A stretch of 33,363 nucleotides of DNA from Nitrospirota bacterium (GTDB lineage Bacteria > Nitrospirota > Nitrospiria > Nitrospirales > UBA8639). Of the stretch, positions 23,738 through 33,016 are shown piece by piece. The DNA lies in NCBI GenBank assembly GCA_029864405.1, contig JAOTTP010000030.1:1-33363 (forward strand), read 5' to 3'. The notes below the pieces were generated by a model. It saw only the letters and a program-made list of their open reading frames with translations, ran no database searches and was not told where the DNA came from. Every line of letters begins with the position of its first letter. The first letter of the stretch is position 1. A program made the translations under genes and the position numbers.

Positions 23738-25462
23738 TCAGGTGACATGAGGGCCGTAGGGCGGCAATGTCGTGAGCCGACCATCGTCAAGTGGTCCGCC
23801 AACCGTGAAATGATAAAGTGATTGCCATTTTGTTTGGGGATGAAACCCGAGGACTCGATGCACCGGATCATCAAAAAAACAGCCGATACCCGTTGACCGG
23901 ATTCCAGCGGCTTCCGCCTCTAGATAGAGTACTTGGCCGATTAGCCCGGTTTCCCAAAACAACCGTTTGTAAAACCACGGGCCAAACGTTTCTAAGCGGT
24001 CGTCGAATTCTGCGACCATCCCAAGTGCAAAGGCACTGTCACCGGCAATGTCCTGTCCGCAACTGAGTTGTTTGGCCAGGTTTTGGGCGTTGCCTTCTTC
24101 TAAAAGGTAGAGCGGAAGATTGGACGGGCATGCTTCAGGAGTCGACCAGACAAACTGCTCGTGCATCGCGCTTTTGAACAACGGGATGTCCCGGTGTTCT
24201 GGATTTCTATTGAGCCAATACAAACCAGGCGGGAGGCCGTCTATGCGGTGAAGGAACAGCACGAGATGAATTGTGGGTTCCCAGGGAATGGCATCCCAAG
24301 GCATGGGGCGATCCGGTAGAGGCAAGCCTCCCCTTGGCATAATCCGTTGTAGCATGGTGAAGAAACGATCGGCAGGAAGGCTTGTGCGTCCGTCGAATGC
24401 GACTGCGCTCCGTCGTTGATGGATGATGTGCCCAGCCAGGGGTTCAGGCCTAATCCCTTCACGTTCGCTTGTGGGGGCAGTTGGGGCATGAAAGGCCATG
24501 CGTTCGGGTTCTTGGGATGATTTCCAGGACGCGTCTGTGACCGTATCGATAATTTCCCACAGGACTGGTTCATCTTTGCTCAACCGGTTGGCGGTGCCTT
24601 TCCACTCTCCGGATGACAACACTGAATCTTCGGGATCGGGAAATGCCAGTGTCAGCGTGGGAGGGGGATGAAAATCTCCGCGCCAGACGGCCGCCAGCAA
24701 TTCCGGGTATTCCCGTTCAGCTTGTGGGAAATCCTGCGGTCGGGTCAGACCCAAGAGCCGTGCGATGGTCTCATCTGTGGTGCCACTCAACACCAGCAGA
24801 TTCCAGCCTAAGGTCGCCGCGGCAATTCGCAAGGTGCCAATAGCATGACCGATATCATGTTGGCAGTATCGAAAGGCCCGTTCTCCATATTTCCAGGCTT
24901 CCCGCCAATGAATAGAAGTGAGGCCTACTAGAAATCCTTCAGAAGGTATGCCTTGGAGGACTGATTGGGCGAGTTCAGGAGGAAGGGCCCAACGGTGTTC
25001 AAGGGCATGTTCCTTCGGGGCATAGTGGTAGAGCCCTGGTTTCAGCTCCAGTTGAGACAGAGAGCGGCAAAACACATAGCCCTCCGTGGGGTGGAGGTTG
25101 CCGCTGGAAGGATTACTCCGCAGTGCCCAGCTGGTACCGTTGTAAGCTTTCCACGCCGTGAGTGATAACCCATATTCAAAGAAGCGAGAGAGGGTGTTGA
25201 GGGTGATGGGTTGTGAGGGGATCGAGTGGGGATGAAAGAGAGACTCATACGGTGGAGAAAGCGGGTCTTCGTCGAGTGTGAGATGAGGAAGCGCGGTGAG
25301 CGGAGCGCCATCGAAACGTCGGAAGGGATTGGGCTGATTCGCCCAATCCAAATGTCCTAACGAGCGGGCATACCGGTTGAACTCATGCTTGGTTTGCTCG
25401 TGATACTGTTTGACTTGCTCAAGAGCTGTTTTGGTTTCCTGTTGGGCCATGTCTGTCTTCAT
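23738..25462 (-). CDS. SagB/ThcOx-type nitroreductase-fold protein, two domains
   Basis: This protein of 574 residues contains two copies of the FMN-binding nitroreductase fold. The N-terminal copy (about 45-275) has NPSSGNLHPTEGYVF and a late YCQHDIGHAIGTLRIAAA. The C-terminal copy (about 335-560) has RRSAVAFDGRTSLP, LYWLNRNPEHRD and VAEFDDRLETFGPWFYKRLFWETG. SagB-type enzymes make azoles in peptide natural products, but no YcaO, precursor or transporter gene is nearby, so a different oxidoreductase role is likely. The start is M1 at 25462 or M5 at 25450; neither has a clear ribosome-binding site. Confidence 0.82.
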   Translation of the reverse strand: MKTDMAQQETKTALEQVKQYHEQTKHEFNRYARSLGHLDWANQPNPFRRFDGAPLTALPHLTLDEDPLSPPYESLFHPHSIPSQPITLNTLSRFFEYGLSLTAWKAYNGTSWALRSNPSSGNLHPTEGYVFCRSLSQLELKPGLYHYAPKEHALEHRWALPPELAQSVLQGIPSEGFLVGLTSIHWREAWKYGERAFRYCQHDIGHAIGTLRIAAATLGWNLLVLSGTTDETIARLLGLTRPQDFPQAEREYPELLAAVWRGDFHPPPTLTLAFPDPEDSVLSSGEWKGTANRLSKDEPVLWEIIDTVTDASWKSSQEPERMAFHAPTAPTSEREGIRPEPLAGHIIHQRRSAVAFDGRTSLPADRFFTMLQRIMPRGGLPLPDRPMPWDAIPWEPTIHLVLFLHRIDGLPPGLYWLNRNPEHRDIPLFKSAMHEQFVWSTPEACPSNLPLYLLEEGNAQNLAKQLSCGQDIAGDSAFALGMVAEFDDRLETFGPWFYKRLFWETGLIGQVLYLEAEAAGIRSTGIGCFFDDPVHRVLGFHPQTKWQSLYHFTVGGPLDDGRLTTLPPYGPHVT

Positions 25463-25564
25463 GTAGGCGAGTGTAACACTGTAAGCGGTGAGTGGAACAA
25501 GAAGTTCCCCACTTACCTTGACGGGTAGGCTTCTTCCCCGTCTCTGTTCACGCCTGACGGGTTG

Positions 25565-27508
25565 TTACACGTCGAGGTTGTCGGCCAACCCGGCGTTGGC
25601 CATGAGAAATTCGTACCGGGCTTCGGTCCGTTTGCCCATTAAATCCTGAAAGGTCCGGTCGGTGTGGAGTTCGTCTACAAGTTCGACTTTGAGCAAACGA
25701 CGGGTGGCGGGGTGCAAGGTAGTGACTTTGAGCTGTTGAGGAAACATTTCCCCTAACCCTTTAAAGCGGCTAATGGTCGGTTTGGCATTGCTGCGGGCCC
25801 CGGCCAAGATGCGCTCCTTATCCTCGTCGGTGCCGGCCCAGTAGATTTCTTTCCCGATTTCAATTCGGTAGAGAGGTGGTTGGGCAATGTAGACATGGCC
25901 TTGCCGGATGAGATCCGGCATGTGCCGGAAGAAAAACGTCAGCAGCAGCGTGCTGATGTGATAGCCGTCAATATCGGCGTCCATCAACAAAATGATTTTA
26001 TGATACCGGAGTTTCTTGAGATCGAAGTCTTTTCCGATTCCACAACCCAAGACTTTCACCACATCGGCTAGCTCTTTGTTTTCCACCACTTTGGCCAGGG
26101 TGAGCTCTTCCGTGTTCAGCACTTTCCCCCGAATGGGAAGAATGGCCTGATTTTTTAAGTCCCGGCCTTGTTTCGCCGTCCCGCCTGCGGAATCGCCTTC
26201 GACGATAAACAGTTCGCTGATGGTTGGATCCGTGCTCTGGCAGTCAGCCAGTTTCCCCGGCAGATTGAGGCGATGGCTAATGGCCGACTTCCGCATCACG
26301 GCTTTGGAGGCTTCACGAGAGGCTTCACGGGCTCGTGCGGCCAGGATCATGCGACCCACGAGGGTTTCGGCAATACTTTGATTTTCGTTGAGATAGGTTT
26401 CAAGGGCCGGTCGGACAAGACTATCCACTTGCGCCTGCACTTCCGGATTATTGAGGCGTTCCTTCGTTTGTCCCTGAAACTGCGGGTGGAGGACGAGCAC
26501 GCTCAGTACGGCCGCCATGCCCTCGCGAATATCTTCGGCTTGCAGGGAAAGGCCCTTGGGCGTGAGATTGTGGGTGTCGATGTAATTGCGTGCGGCTTTC
26601 ACGATGCCGCCACGTAATCCCATTTCATGCGTGCCCCCATTCGGAGTGGCCACGCCATTGACATAACTTTTGACGAATTCGGCGGGTTCATCGGTCCATT
26701 GCAAGGCCACTTCCATCTTCAGCCCCTGTGCAGCTCCTTCAGGGCCTGATGCGCCATTTTTTAATTGGCGGTCCAGGTAAAACACGAAATCGACTGTGGT
26801 TTTTCGACCGCGATCCGCAACCAATTTGCGCAGATATTCCTGGATGCCCTGCTCGTGCTGAAACTGGTGGGTTTCTCCCGTGGTTCCATCTTTGAAAGTG
26901 AGCTTAAGCCCTTTGTGGAGATAGGCCTTGGCATCCAACGTCTCCTGTAACACGGCAGGATCGAATTGAATAGATTTGCCAAAGATTTTGGGATCCGGCC
27001 GAAAATACACCGAGGTCCCGGTTCCTCGGGCGTTGCCCAAGGCTTTGACGGGACCTTGGGGCGCTCCGGCCTGATAGGTCTGTTCCCATTCCTTCCCGTC
27101 ACGTTTCACCTGAACTTCCAGGTGACGGGACAGGGCATTCACGACCGAGGCGCCGACTCCATGTAATCCGCCGGAATGAATGTAACTTCCCGTGTCAAAC
27201 TTTCCTCCCGCATGTAGGGTCGTCATGATAATTTCTAACGCGGATTTTTTGTGTGTGGGATGTTTGTCCACCGGAATGCCACGGCCGTTGTCCGTGATGC
27301 GAAGACCTTCACGGGATTTATCCAGTTCCACGATGATGTGGGTGGCGTAGCCATTAATGACTTCATCAATGGCGTTATCCAGAATTTCCCAGACTAAGTG
27401 GTGCAGGCCCGTCTTATCGGTGCCTCCGATATACATGGCGGGGCGGCGTCGGACGGGCTCAATCCCCTCCAACACCACGATGTCACTGGCATCATATGTT
27501 TTACCCAT
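25565..27508 (-). CDS. parE: Type IIA DNA topoisomerase subunit B (topoisomerase IV ParE, GyrB-like)
   Basis: This ATPase/TOPRIM subunit has 647 residues. The GHKL ATP site contains E41, N45 and D48 (WEILDNAIDEV), ITDNGRGIPVD (71-81) and GGLHGVGAS (113-121). The TOPRIM metal site is EGDSAGG (437-443) and DADIDG (510-515), and the C-terminus has ISRFKGLGEM. Length is that of the short ParE/GyrB type without the enterobacterial GyrB insert. It lies 69 bases after the A subunit on the same strand, so both are made together. GAGG stands about 8 bases before the ATG. Gyrase rather than topoisomerase IV remains possible. Confidence 0.85.
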   Translation of the reverse strand: MGKTYDASDIVVLEGIEPVRRRPAMYIGGTDKTGLHHLVWEILDNAIDEVINGYATHIIVELDKSREGLRITDNGRGIPVDKHPTHKKSALEIIMTTLHAGGKFDTGSYIHSGGLHGVGASVVNALSRHLEVQVKRDGKEWEQTYQAGAPQGPVKALGNARGTGTSVYFRPDPKIFGKSIQFDPAVLQETLDAKAYLHKGLKLTFKDGTTGETHQFQHEQGIQEYLRKLVADRGRKTTVDFVFYLDRQLKNGASGPEGAAQGLKMEVALQWTDEPAEFVKSYVNGVATPNGGTHEMGLRGGIVKAARNYIDTHNLTPKGLSLQAEDIREGMAAVLSVLVLHPQFQGQTKERLNNPEVQAQVDSLVRPALETYLNENQSIAETLVGRMILAARAREASREASKAVMRKSAISHRLNLPGKLADCQSTDPTISELFIVEGDSAGGTAKQGRDLKNQAILPIRGKVLNTEELTLAKVVENKELADVVKVLGCGIGKDFDLKKLRYHKIILLMDADIDGYHISTLLLTFFFRHMPDLIRQGHVYIAQPPLYRIEIGKEIYWAGTDEDKERILAGARSNAKPTISRFKGLGEMFPQQLKVTTLHPATRRLLKVELVDELHTDRTFQDLMGKRTEARYEFLMANAGLADNLDV

Positions 27509-27567
27509 GAACGGATCCTCGTGAGTGAATAGGAATCAAAAAGGTCAACAGGTCCATTGTGTGGTTA

Positions 27568-27580
27568 GACAGGCTCCTAG
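27568..27580 (-). repeat. Solo copy of the terminal-repeat end at the parC stop codon
   Basis: GACAGGCTCCTAG is identical to the outer 13 bases of the inverted repeats of the element at 33017-33185. On the minus strand its TAG is the stop codon of the topoisomerase A-subunit gene. No partner repeat is visible nearby, so it is either a remnant end of an excised element or a coincidence. Confidence 0.5.
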
Positions 27581-29991
27581 GGGGTGACTTCGGTTTGAAA
27601 GAGCGGAATGGTCAATTCAGCAGGAACCATGCCGGTCAGGCGCCCACGCCTGAACAAGGGATGCCCTTTTCCTCCTCGTCCAACCACCTGGTTCTTGCGA
27701 AGAGAGACGGGAAGGGTTCCACCGTCTTCTTTGAGGAGGACCAGTTCCTCTTCTTTGGATGACAATAAGGCAAATCCAATCACGGTATCGTTCTGGTCTA
27801 ATTTCAGAACAATAACTCCACGGCCGGGTCCCGCCAATTGAGCAATCTCCTCTGCCTGACAGAGCAAGGCTCGTCCTCGAGCGGAGACGACGGCCACCAC
27901 GGTTTTTTTCAGGGGAGCTGTGATATGGCTGACCCCGACGACTTCTTCCCCTTCCTTGAGTTTGCAAAACTTCCGGCCCAGACGAGTCGAAGGCTCCTGG
28001 AAGGTGCCGAGCTCAAACCGGACCCCCATCCCGCTTGAGGTCATGGCGACGGCTTCGCCGTATGTGCCAGTCGGCATGCTGTCGAAGAGTGGCAAGGAGG
28101 GACCTTTTGACGGTGGAAGGGAGGACTGTCCTGTTGTCCGCATACGCGGATCGAAGCTCAACCCGTCAATGATACGTTCGCCATCTTTGAATTTGAAGAG
28201 CTTTTGTACCGGGTCTCCAAATCCACTTCGGGCTGGTGGAATATCGCCGATGCGAATGGAGTAGGCGCTGCCATAATTCGAAAAGAACACCACCGATTCA
28301 AGGGTGCTCCCGCCTAAAATCGTCATCACCTGATCGCCTTCCCGAACCCTGGCTTTGGAGAGATCTTTAATGAGGCCGACCCGCCGGATCCATCCATCCG
28401 TCGAAACGGTGATAATTGCGTCTTCTTTGACCCGGAAGGCGTCCGGATCGAATTCAACTTCCTCGGTTTGCCGCCGACCGATTTTGGTGCGACGTTTGTC
28501 GCCAAAAGTCGTGGCGACTTCCTCTAATTCTTGTTTCACCACATCCCATAATTTTGTATTGGAAGCCAGAAGAATTTTGAGGTCTTTGGCCTGGCGCAGC
28601 TTGTCTGCCAGCTCATCCAGCATCTTCTTGATTTCGGTTCGGGATAATTTATAGATGGGCGTTTCCAAAATCGCGTCGGTTTGGATGGGTTCCAGTCCGA
28701 ACCGTTGTTGGAGTTTTTCGGCAGAATCAGCTTTGCCCTCACTTTGCCGGATAATCTTGAGTACCTGGTCCAGGGAGTCAAAGATCAGTTTGAATCCATT
28801 CAAGATATGGATTCGCCGTTCCAGTACTTGTAAGTCATAGGTGAATCGCCGTTTGACGGTGACAAAGCGAAAGTCGATGAACTGTTCCAGCATCTGTTTG
28901 AGATTCAGACAGTCAGGACGGGCCACGGTCGATCCGGGTACCGGAACCAGGCAGGTCAAATTGACGGAAAAGTTATTTTGGAGGGGCGTATTTTTAAAGA
29001 GATACGCCATCGCCAAATGGGGATCGGCATCCTTTTGTGTCTCAAGCGCAATCTGGACTTCTGTCGTGGATTCATCCCGGACATCCACTAACTGCGGCAC
29101 CTTTTTGGTGATGATTAATTCGCCGATCCGTTCCACAATCGTGGATTTATCGACGGCAAAGGGAATGGAGGTAATGAGAATGGCCGATTTCCCCTGATCC
29201 AATGCCCGGACTTCATACTCTCCACGCAGCCGGATCGACCCTTGTCCTGTTTCGTATATTTCCCGGATTTCGGTCTTGTTGTTCAGGATTTCGCCGCCTG
29301 TCGGGAAGTCCGGACCCTTGAGATATTTCATGAGATCGGAAATGGAGGCATCCCGATTCGCAATCAAGGCAATCGCGGCCTCGATCACTTCTCCTAAATT
29401 ATGGGGCGGGATATTGGTGGCCATCCCCACGGCAATTCCTGTTGATCCATTCACCAGCAGATTGGGAAAGCGGGCGGGGAGTACCAGCGGTTCTTCCGCT
29501 TTGCCGTCGTAATTGGGTTGGAAATCGACGGTGTCTTTATTGAGTTCGTTCAGCAGTTCGAGTGCGAGGGGCGTCAGACGGGCTTCGGTATAGCGATAGG
29601 CGGCGGGGCGGTCCCCGTCCTGGCTGCCAAAATTTCCATGGCCATCGACCAGGGTGTTGCGCAAGGACCAGGGTTGGGCCATTCGGGCCATCGCGTCGTA
29701 GACCGCCGCGTCCCCATGTGGATGCCATTCACCAATGACCGACCCCACAACTTTGGCGCTCTTGATGGGTGGCCGGTCAGGCACGAGGCGATGGTTGTGA
29801 AACATGGAAAACAAAATGCGCCGCTGCACCGGTTTCAATCCATCCCGGATATCGGGAAGGGCTCGAGAGGTAATGACCGAGAGCGCATAATTGAGATAGC
29901 GTTGCCGCGTGGTCTCATCCAATGGAACCGGGATGATCTCCGAAGGGTTATTGTTGGAAGAGTCGGTGCCGGACCGGGTTCGTTTGGCCAT
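27577..29991 (-). CDS. parC: Type IIA DNA topoisomerase subunit A (topoisomerase IV ParC, GyrA-like)
   Basis: This DNA-cleaving subunit has 804 residues. The winged-helix region is GLKPVQRRILFSM (51-63), the quinolone-pocket region is GEWHPHGDAAVYD (87-99), and the catalytic R133-Y134 lies in AAYRYTEARL. The C-terminal beta-pinwheel (about 500-800) has repeated blades. The canonical GyrA box is not at the start of the pinwheel, which favours ParC; a degenerate box, VVGRGGKG, appears in the last blade. The position equal to E. coli GyrA Ser83 is Ala95. The stop codon TAG lies within a 13-bp sequence shared with the element near mreB. It follows an M23 peptidase gene. Confidence 0.85.
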   Translation of the reverse strand: MAKRTRSGTDSSNNNPSEIIPVPLDETTRQRYLNYALSVITSRALPDIRDGLKPVQRRILFSMFHNHRLVPDRPPIKSAKVVGSVIGEWHPHGDAAVYDAMARMAQPWSLRNTLVDGHGNFGSQDGDRPAAYRYTEARLTPLALELLNELNKDTVDFQPNYDGKAEEPLVLPARFPNLLVNGSTGIAVGMATNIPPHNLGEVIEAAIALIANRDASISDLMKYLKGPDFPTGGEILNNKTEIREIYETGQGSIRLRGEYEVRALDQGKSAILITSIPFAVDKSTIVERIGELIITKKVPQLVDVRDESTTEVQIALETQKDADPHLAMAYLFKNTPLQNNFSVNLTCLVPVPGSTVARPDCLNLKQMLEQFIDFRFVTVKRRFTYDLQVLERRIHILNGFKLIFDSLDQVLKIIRQSEGKADSAEKLQQRFGLEPIQTDAILETPIYKLSRTEIKKMLDELADKLRQAKDLKILLASNTKLWDVVKQELEEVATTFGDKRRTKIGRRQTEEVEFDPDAFRVKEDAIITVSTDGWIRRVGLIKDLSKARVREGDQVMTILGGSTLESVVFFSNYGSAYSIRIGDIPPARSGFGDPVQKLFKFKDGERIIDGLSFDPRMRTTGQSSLPPSKGPSLPLFDSMPTGTYGEAVAMTSSGMGVRFELGTFQEPSTRLGRKFCKLKEGEEVVGVSHITAPLKKTVVAVVSARGRALLCQAEEIAQLAGPGRGVIVLKLDQNDTVIGFALLSSKEEELVLLKEDGGTLPVSLRKNQVVGRGGKGHPLFRRGRLTGMVPAELTIPLFQTEVTP

Positions 29992-30074
29992 ACGTTCGTA
30001 TCCTTTGATGACTCAGAAGGTCTTGAAATTCATGGGGGAATCAGGATCTCGGAAGGTTGAGCCGTCTTATCACA

Positions 30075-31508
30075 TTACTGGACTGGTGGGCGTGTGGGGC
30101 CTAAGCGTTTTGTGGGCGGTTCCGGTTCTTCGTCCGTTGATTTGACAAGGGAAGGCAATCCTAACTGGTCCTTGATGCGGGTTTTCACCCAAAACGGATC
30201 CCACCATTCCGTGGGATTCACCTGTTCGCCATGCAAAATCAAACTAAAGTGCAGGTGGTCTCCGGCTGCGAGACCGGTTGTTCCTGATTTGCCTATAGGT
30301 TGCCCCAAGATCACTGCGTCCCCAGGTTTAACTTCGATTGAGGACAGATGGGCATACAAGGAAAGCAACCCGTATCCATGATCCAGAATAATCGTGTTCC
30401 CATAAATTCCCAGGTATCCGGCATACATCACGATTCCGTGATTGGCGGCTTCGACGGGATAATGCTGGGTGACGGCAAGGTCAAATCCTAAATGATCCTG
30501 GGTATCGACGACCTGTCCGTTATACGTATATTTGCGGTGATCGGCGAAAGAGGCCTCGACCTGGGAGCCCGACAGTTGGCGAAACGCCCCTTTCCAGAGA
30601 AATTCCTGGCGGCTGGTTTTGGCCAAATTGGTAATGGTGGCGCTATTCATCTTGCGTAACGTGTCGTTGACCAGAAGAAAATCCTTCAGCGGATCGCCTA
30701 GGCTCTGTAATTCAGGAGTTTGGGCCAGGATTGAGGGGACGGTTTTACGAATGAATGAGTCGGAAATAGTGATGGAGCGAGTACGCCAGGCTTGAGATTT
30801 GACCTTGAAATTCACATCCATGAGGGCCGTGTTGCCATACCCGTCGTCCGCGATGACTTGAATCGGTGTCGTGGACGGCAAATTATAAGGAAAGGCGATG
30901 AAGGCAAACATGCCGGCTTTGTCCGGTGCGGGGTATCCCGGGAAGAAGGCCGTTCCAATCTTCACCCCGTGAATAGACACTTCCGGGATCACTCGATACC
31001 GGACGATTCCCGCTCCACCTTGCACAATGGTGGTTGGGGGTGACAGGAGTTCCAACCGCGGTGGTGTAAATTGTGGGGTAAATTCCTTCTCCAGCCGTTG
31101 CCCGTTGCCTTCAAACCAGTTTCGCCAGGAATAATCCCGCGCGGTCACAATGAGTTGAGCCTGGCCTTGTCGTCGAGGCAGGTCCCCCTTGGCATAGGGA
31201 ATAACGTCCAGCGTGAATTCATGGTCCTGTCCCCCGGTTGCCGAAAGCCATCCGGCAGAAGGAAAGGATTGGTCGGCGAGGCTGAAGGTTTCCAAGTTGT
31301 GAATGATGCGAACGGAGATGTCGCGAAGGCCGGTTCCAGTATCATGAATACGAAGAACCAGGGGTGTGGTCGGGCCAACCTGCTCGAACGGTTGCTCGAG
31401 AGAGATTTCAGGGGCGGTGGAATCCCCCCATCGTGCGTTCCCAATTAATCCCAGGTAAATGGCGAGAAGAGCCAGGACGATGACAATCAAAAAGACTTTT
31501 TTAGACAC
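30075..31508 (-). CDS. Membrane-anchored M23 (LytM) peptidase
   Basis: This murein hydrolase-type protein has 477 residues with an N-terminal membrane anchor or uncleaved signal (about 4-23). A long beta-rich periplasmic region (about 30-300) with Ig-like character follows, then a C-terminal M23 domain. The zinc residues are H339 and D343 (HLGFD), with H387 (YAHL) and H420 (HLHF). All catalytic positions are present, so it is likely active on peptide crosslinks of peptidoglycan. The proline-rich tail after 445 looks disordered. It is upstream of parC on the same strand, with 83 bases between. Confidence 0.9.
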   Translation of the reverse strand: MSKKVFLIVIVLALLAIYLGLIGNARWGDSTAPEISLEQPFEQVGPTTPLVLRIHDTGTGLRDISVRIIHNLETFSLADQSFPSAGWLSATGGQDHEFTLDVIPYAKGDLPRRQGQAQLIVTARDYSWRNWFEGNGQRLEKEFTPQFTPPRLELLSPPTTIVQGGAGIVRYRVIPEVSIHGVKIGTAFFPGYPAPDKAGMFAFIAFPYNLPSTTPIQVIADDGYGNTALMDVNFKVKSQAWRTRSITISDSFIRKTVPSILAQTPELQSLGDPLKDFLLVNDTLRKMNSATITNLAKTSRQEFLWKGAFRQLSGSQVEASFADHRKYTYNGQVVDTQDHLGFDLAVTQHYPVEAANHGIVMYAGYLGIYGNTIILDHGYGLLSLYAHLSSIEVKPGDAVILGQPIGKSGTTGLAAGDHLHFSLILHGEQVNPTEWWDPFWVKTRIKDQLGLPSLVKSTDEEPEPPTKRLGPTRPPVQ

Positions 31509-31980
31509 GATCGAGGTAACTCTTCCTCCAGAGGATTATGCGAGCAGGACTGAAAAAATGTTCCTCTTCTTATACCATACCCAGCCTCCAGAGCAAGTGT
31601 GTGACGCGTCTGAGGCGACGGTGAGGCGCGCGTGCCTGAATCACGATCTCAGAAATCGCTCCTCTGTACTCTTGACATGGACACGATGATCGCCTAGCCT
31701 GTGCCGGGCCACAGCTAGGCCCAATGTCTCATGTTCCTCCTCTCGGGCAATCCGTTCCGTCCAGATGGAGATGTGGGAATTCCCGCTCCCTGAATGGTTG
31801 ATCAGGAGCTTGGTTTCAAGGAAGAAGCCGGTGGCTTCTTGGTTACAAAAACATTCCTGAACATTTTCTCGATATTCCTTTATTTTGACAAATGGTGTTC
31901 CGATATATGTCGGTAGTGCCGAACAGGCTCTAGCCTGATCGGCATTTCCTGAATCAACCGTCTTTCCACATGGGGGGCTC
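31509..31980. other. Intergenic region between M23 peptidase and mreB
   Basis: These 472 bases contain the upstream regions of two divergent genes, a TTGACA (31885-31890) without a well-placed -10, a near-palindrome CCGATATATGTCGG (31900-31913), and a strong hairpin (31917-31944). A minus-strand open frame (31982-31641) is described separately as doubtful. Confidence 0.6.
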
Positions 31981-31982
31981 AT
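31641..31982 (-). CDS. Possible small protein divergent from mreB (doubtful)
   Basis: An open frame of 113 codons runs from an ATG whose CAT overlaps the mreB start. The last 80 or so codons look protein-like in composition ([35 protein letters not shown]) with reasonable third-position use. The first 30 codons run through the strong mreB leader hairpin and look non-coding. No good start codon or ribosome-binding site lies between, so if the gene is real its 5' end is damaged or unusual. No family is recognised. Confidence 0.3.
   Translation of the reverse strand: MSPPCGKTVDSGNADQARACSALPTYIGTPFVKIKEYRENVQECFCNQEATGFFLETKLLINHSGSGNSHISIWTERIAREEEHETLGLAVARHRLGDHRVHVKSTEERFLRS
31917..31944 (+). 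promoter_or_regulatory. Strong hairpin in the mreB leader
   Basis: TGCCGAACAGGCT and AGCCTGATCGGCA pair over 13 positions with one mismatch around a 2-base loop, and TTTCCT follows. It ends 36 bases before the mreB start. It could be an RNA structure affecting mreB expression or a protein-binding dyad. Confidence 0.6.
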
Positions 31983-33009
31983 GCCAGGGTTGAGTGATAT
32001 TCTAGGGTGGTTTTCGAGTGATTTAGCCATCGATTTAGGAACGGCGACGACACTGGTGTATGTTCGTGGGAAAGGCATTGTCCTGAGTGAACCCTCGGTG
32101 GTGGCCATCGACAAGCAATCGAACACGGTGTTGGCCGTGGGCGTCGAAGCCAAACGCATGGTAGGACGGACGCCGGGAAATATTGTGGCGATCCGGCCGA
32201 TCAAAGAAGGGGTCATTGCCGATTTCGCCATGACGGAGCGCATGCTGCATTATTTTATCACCAAAGCGCATAACCGGCGGGCGTTTGTGCGGCCTCGCTG
32301 TATTATTGGTGTGCCATCCCGCATTACCGAAGTTGAGCAACGAGCTGTTCGTGAATCGGCCACTCAAGCCGGCGCCCGGGAAGTCTATCTCATTGAAGAG
32401 CCGGTAGCGGCCGCGATTGGTGCGGGGTTACCGATCACGGAACCTTCTGGGAACATGGTGGTCGACATTGGAGGCGGCACCACCGATATTGCCGTCATTT
32501 CCCTTGGGGGCATTGTCTGCAGCGAGTCCGTCAAAGTCGCGGGTGATTCCATGGATGATGCCATCATGAGCTATATCAAACGACGGTACAACCTGCTCAT
32601 CGGTGAGCACATGGCGGAGCGGGTGAAAATCGAAGTCGGGTCTGCCTATCCGATGGAACAAGCCAAAACGATGATGGTTAAAGGGCGGGACATGATTTCG
32701 GGTATTCCAAGGACAGTGGTGGTGAATGATTCTGAAATTCGAGAAGCGTTGGAAGACCCTATTCATGCCATTGTGAATGCCTTACGAAACGCCTTGGAAA
32801 ATACGCCGCCGGAGTTGGCCGGAGATATTATCGATAAGGGCGTGGTGATCACAGGGGGGGGATCATTGTTGCCGGGCCTCGCCACACGGTTTCAGGAAGA
32901 AACGAATCTTCCTATTATTACGGTGGAAGACCCCTTGACCTCCGTGGTGTATGGTGTTGGAAAAGCTCTTGATGAAGTCGAATTGTTCCGGAAGATCCAA
33001 AAATTTTAA
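31981..33009 (+). CDS. mreB: Rod-shape actin homologue MreB
   Basis: This bacterial actin has 342 residues and forms membrane-associated filaments that guide lateral cell-wall synthesis. The nucleotide-binding motifs are DLGTATT (18-24), the second phosphate loop [18 protein letters not shown] (about 160-177), and [13 protein letters not shown] near residue 290. The N-terminus ([12 protein letters not shown]) can form the short membrane-binding amphipathic helix. GGGGGG stands about 4 bases before the ATG. The usual mreC and mreD genes do not follow; a terminal-repeat element and a convergent gene do. Confidence 0.96.
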   Translation: MPGLSDILGWFSSDLAIDLGTATTLVYVRGKGIVLSEPSVVAIDKQSNTVLAVGVEAKRMVGRTPGNIVAIRPIKEGVIADFAMTERMLHYFITKAHNRRAFVRPRCIIGVPSRITEVEQRAVRESATQAGAREVYLIEEPVAAAIGAGLPITEPSGNMVVDIGGGTTDIAVISLGGIVCSESVKVAGDSMDDAIMSYIKRRYNLLIGEHMAERVKIEVGSAYPMEQAKTMMVKGRDMISGIPRTVVVNDSEIREALEDPIHAIVNALRNALENTPPELAGDIIDKGVVITGGGSLLPGLATRFQEETNLPIITVEDPLTSVVYGVGKALDEVELFRKIQKF

Positions 33010-33016
33010 TGGTGGT

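Noticed and set aside
29518-30060. 180-codon open frame on the plus strand
   Set aside because: It is antisense to the topoisomerase A subunit N-terminus, which is unmistakable.
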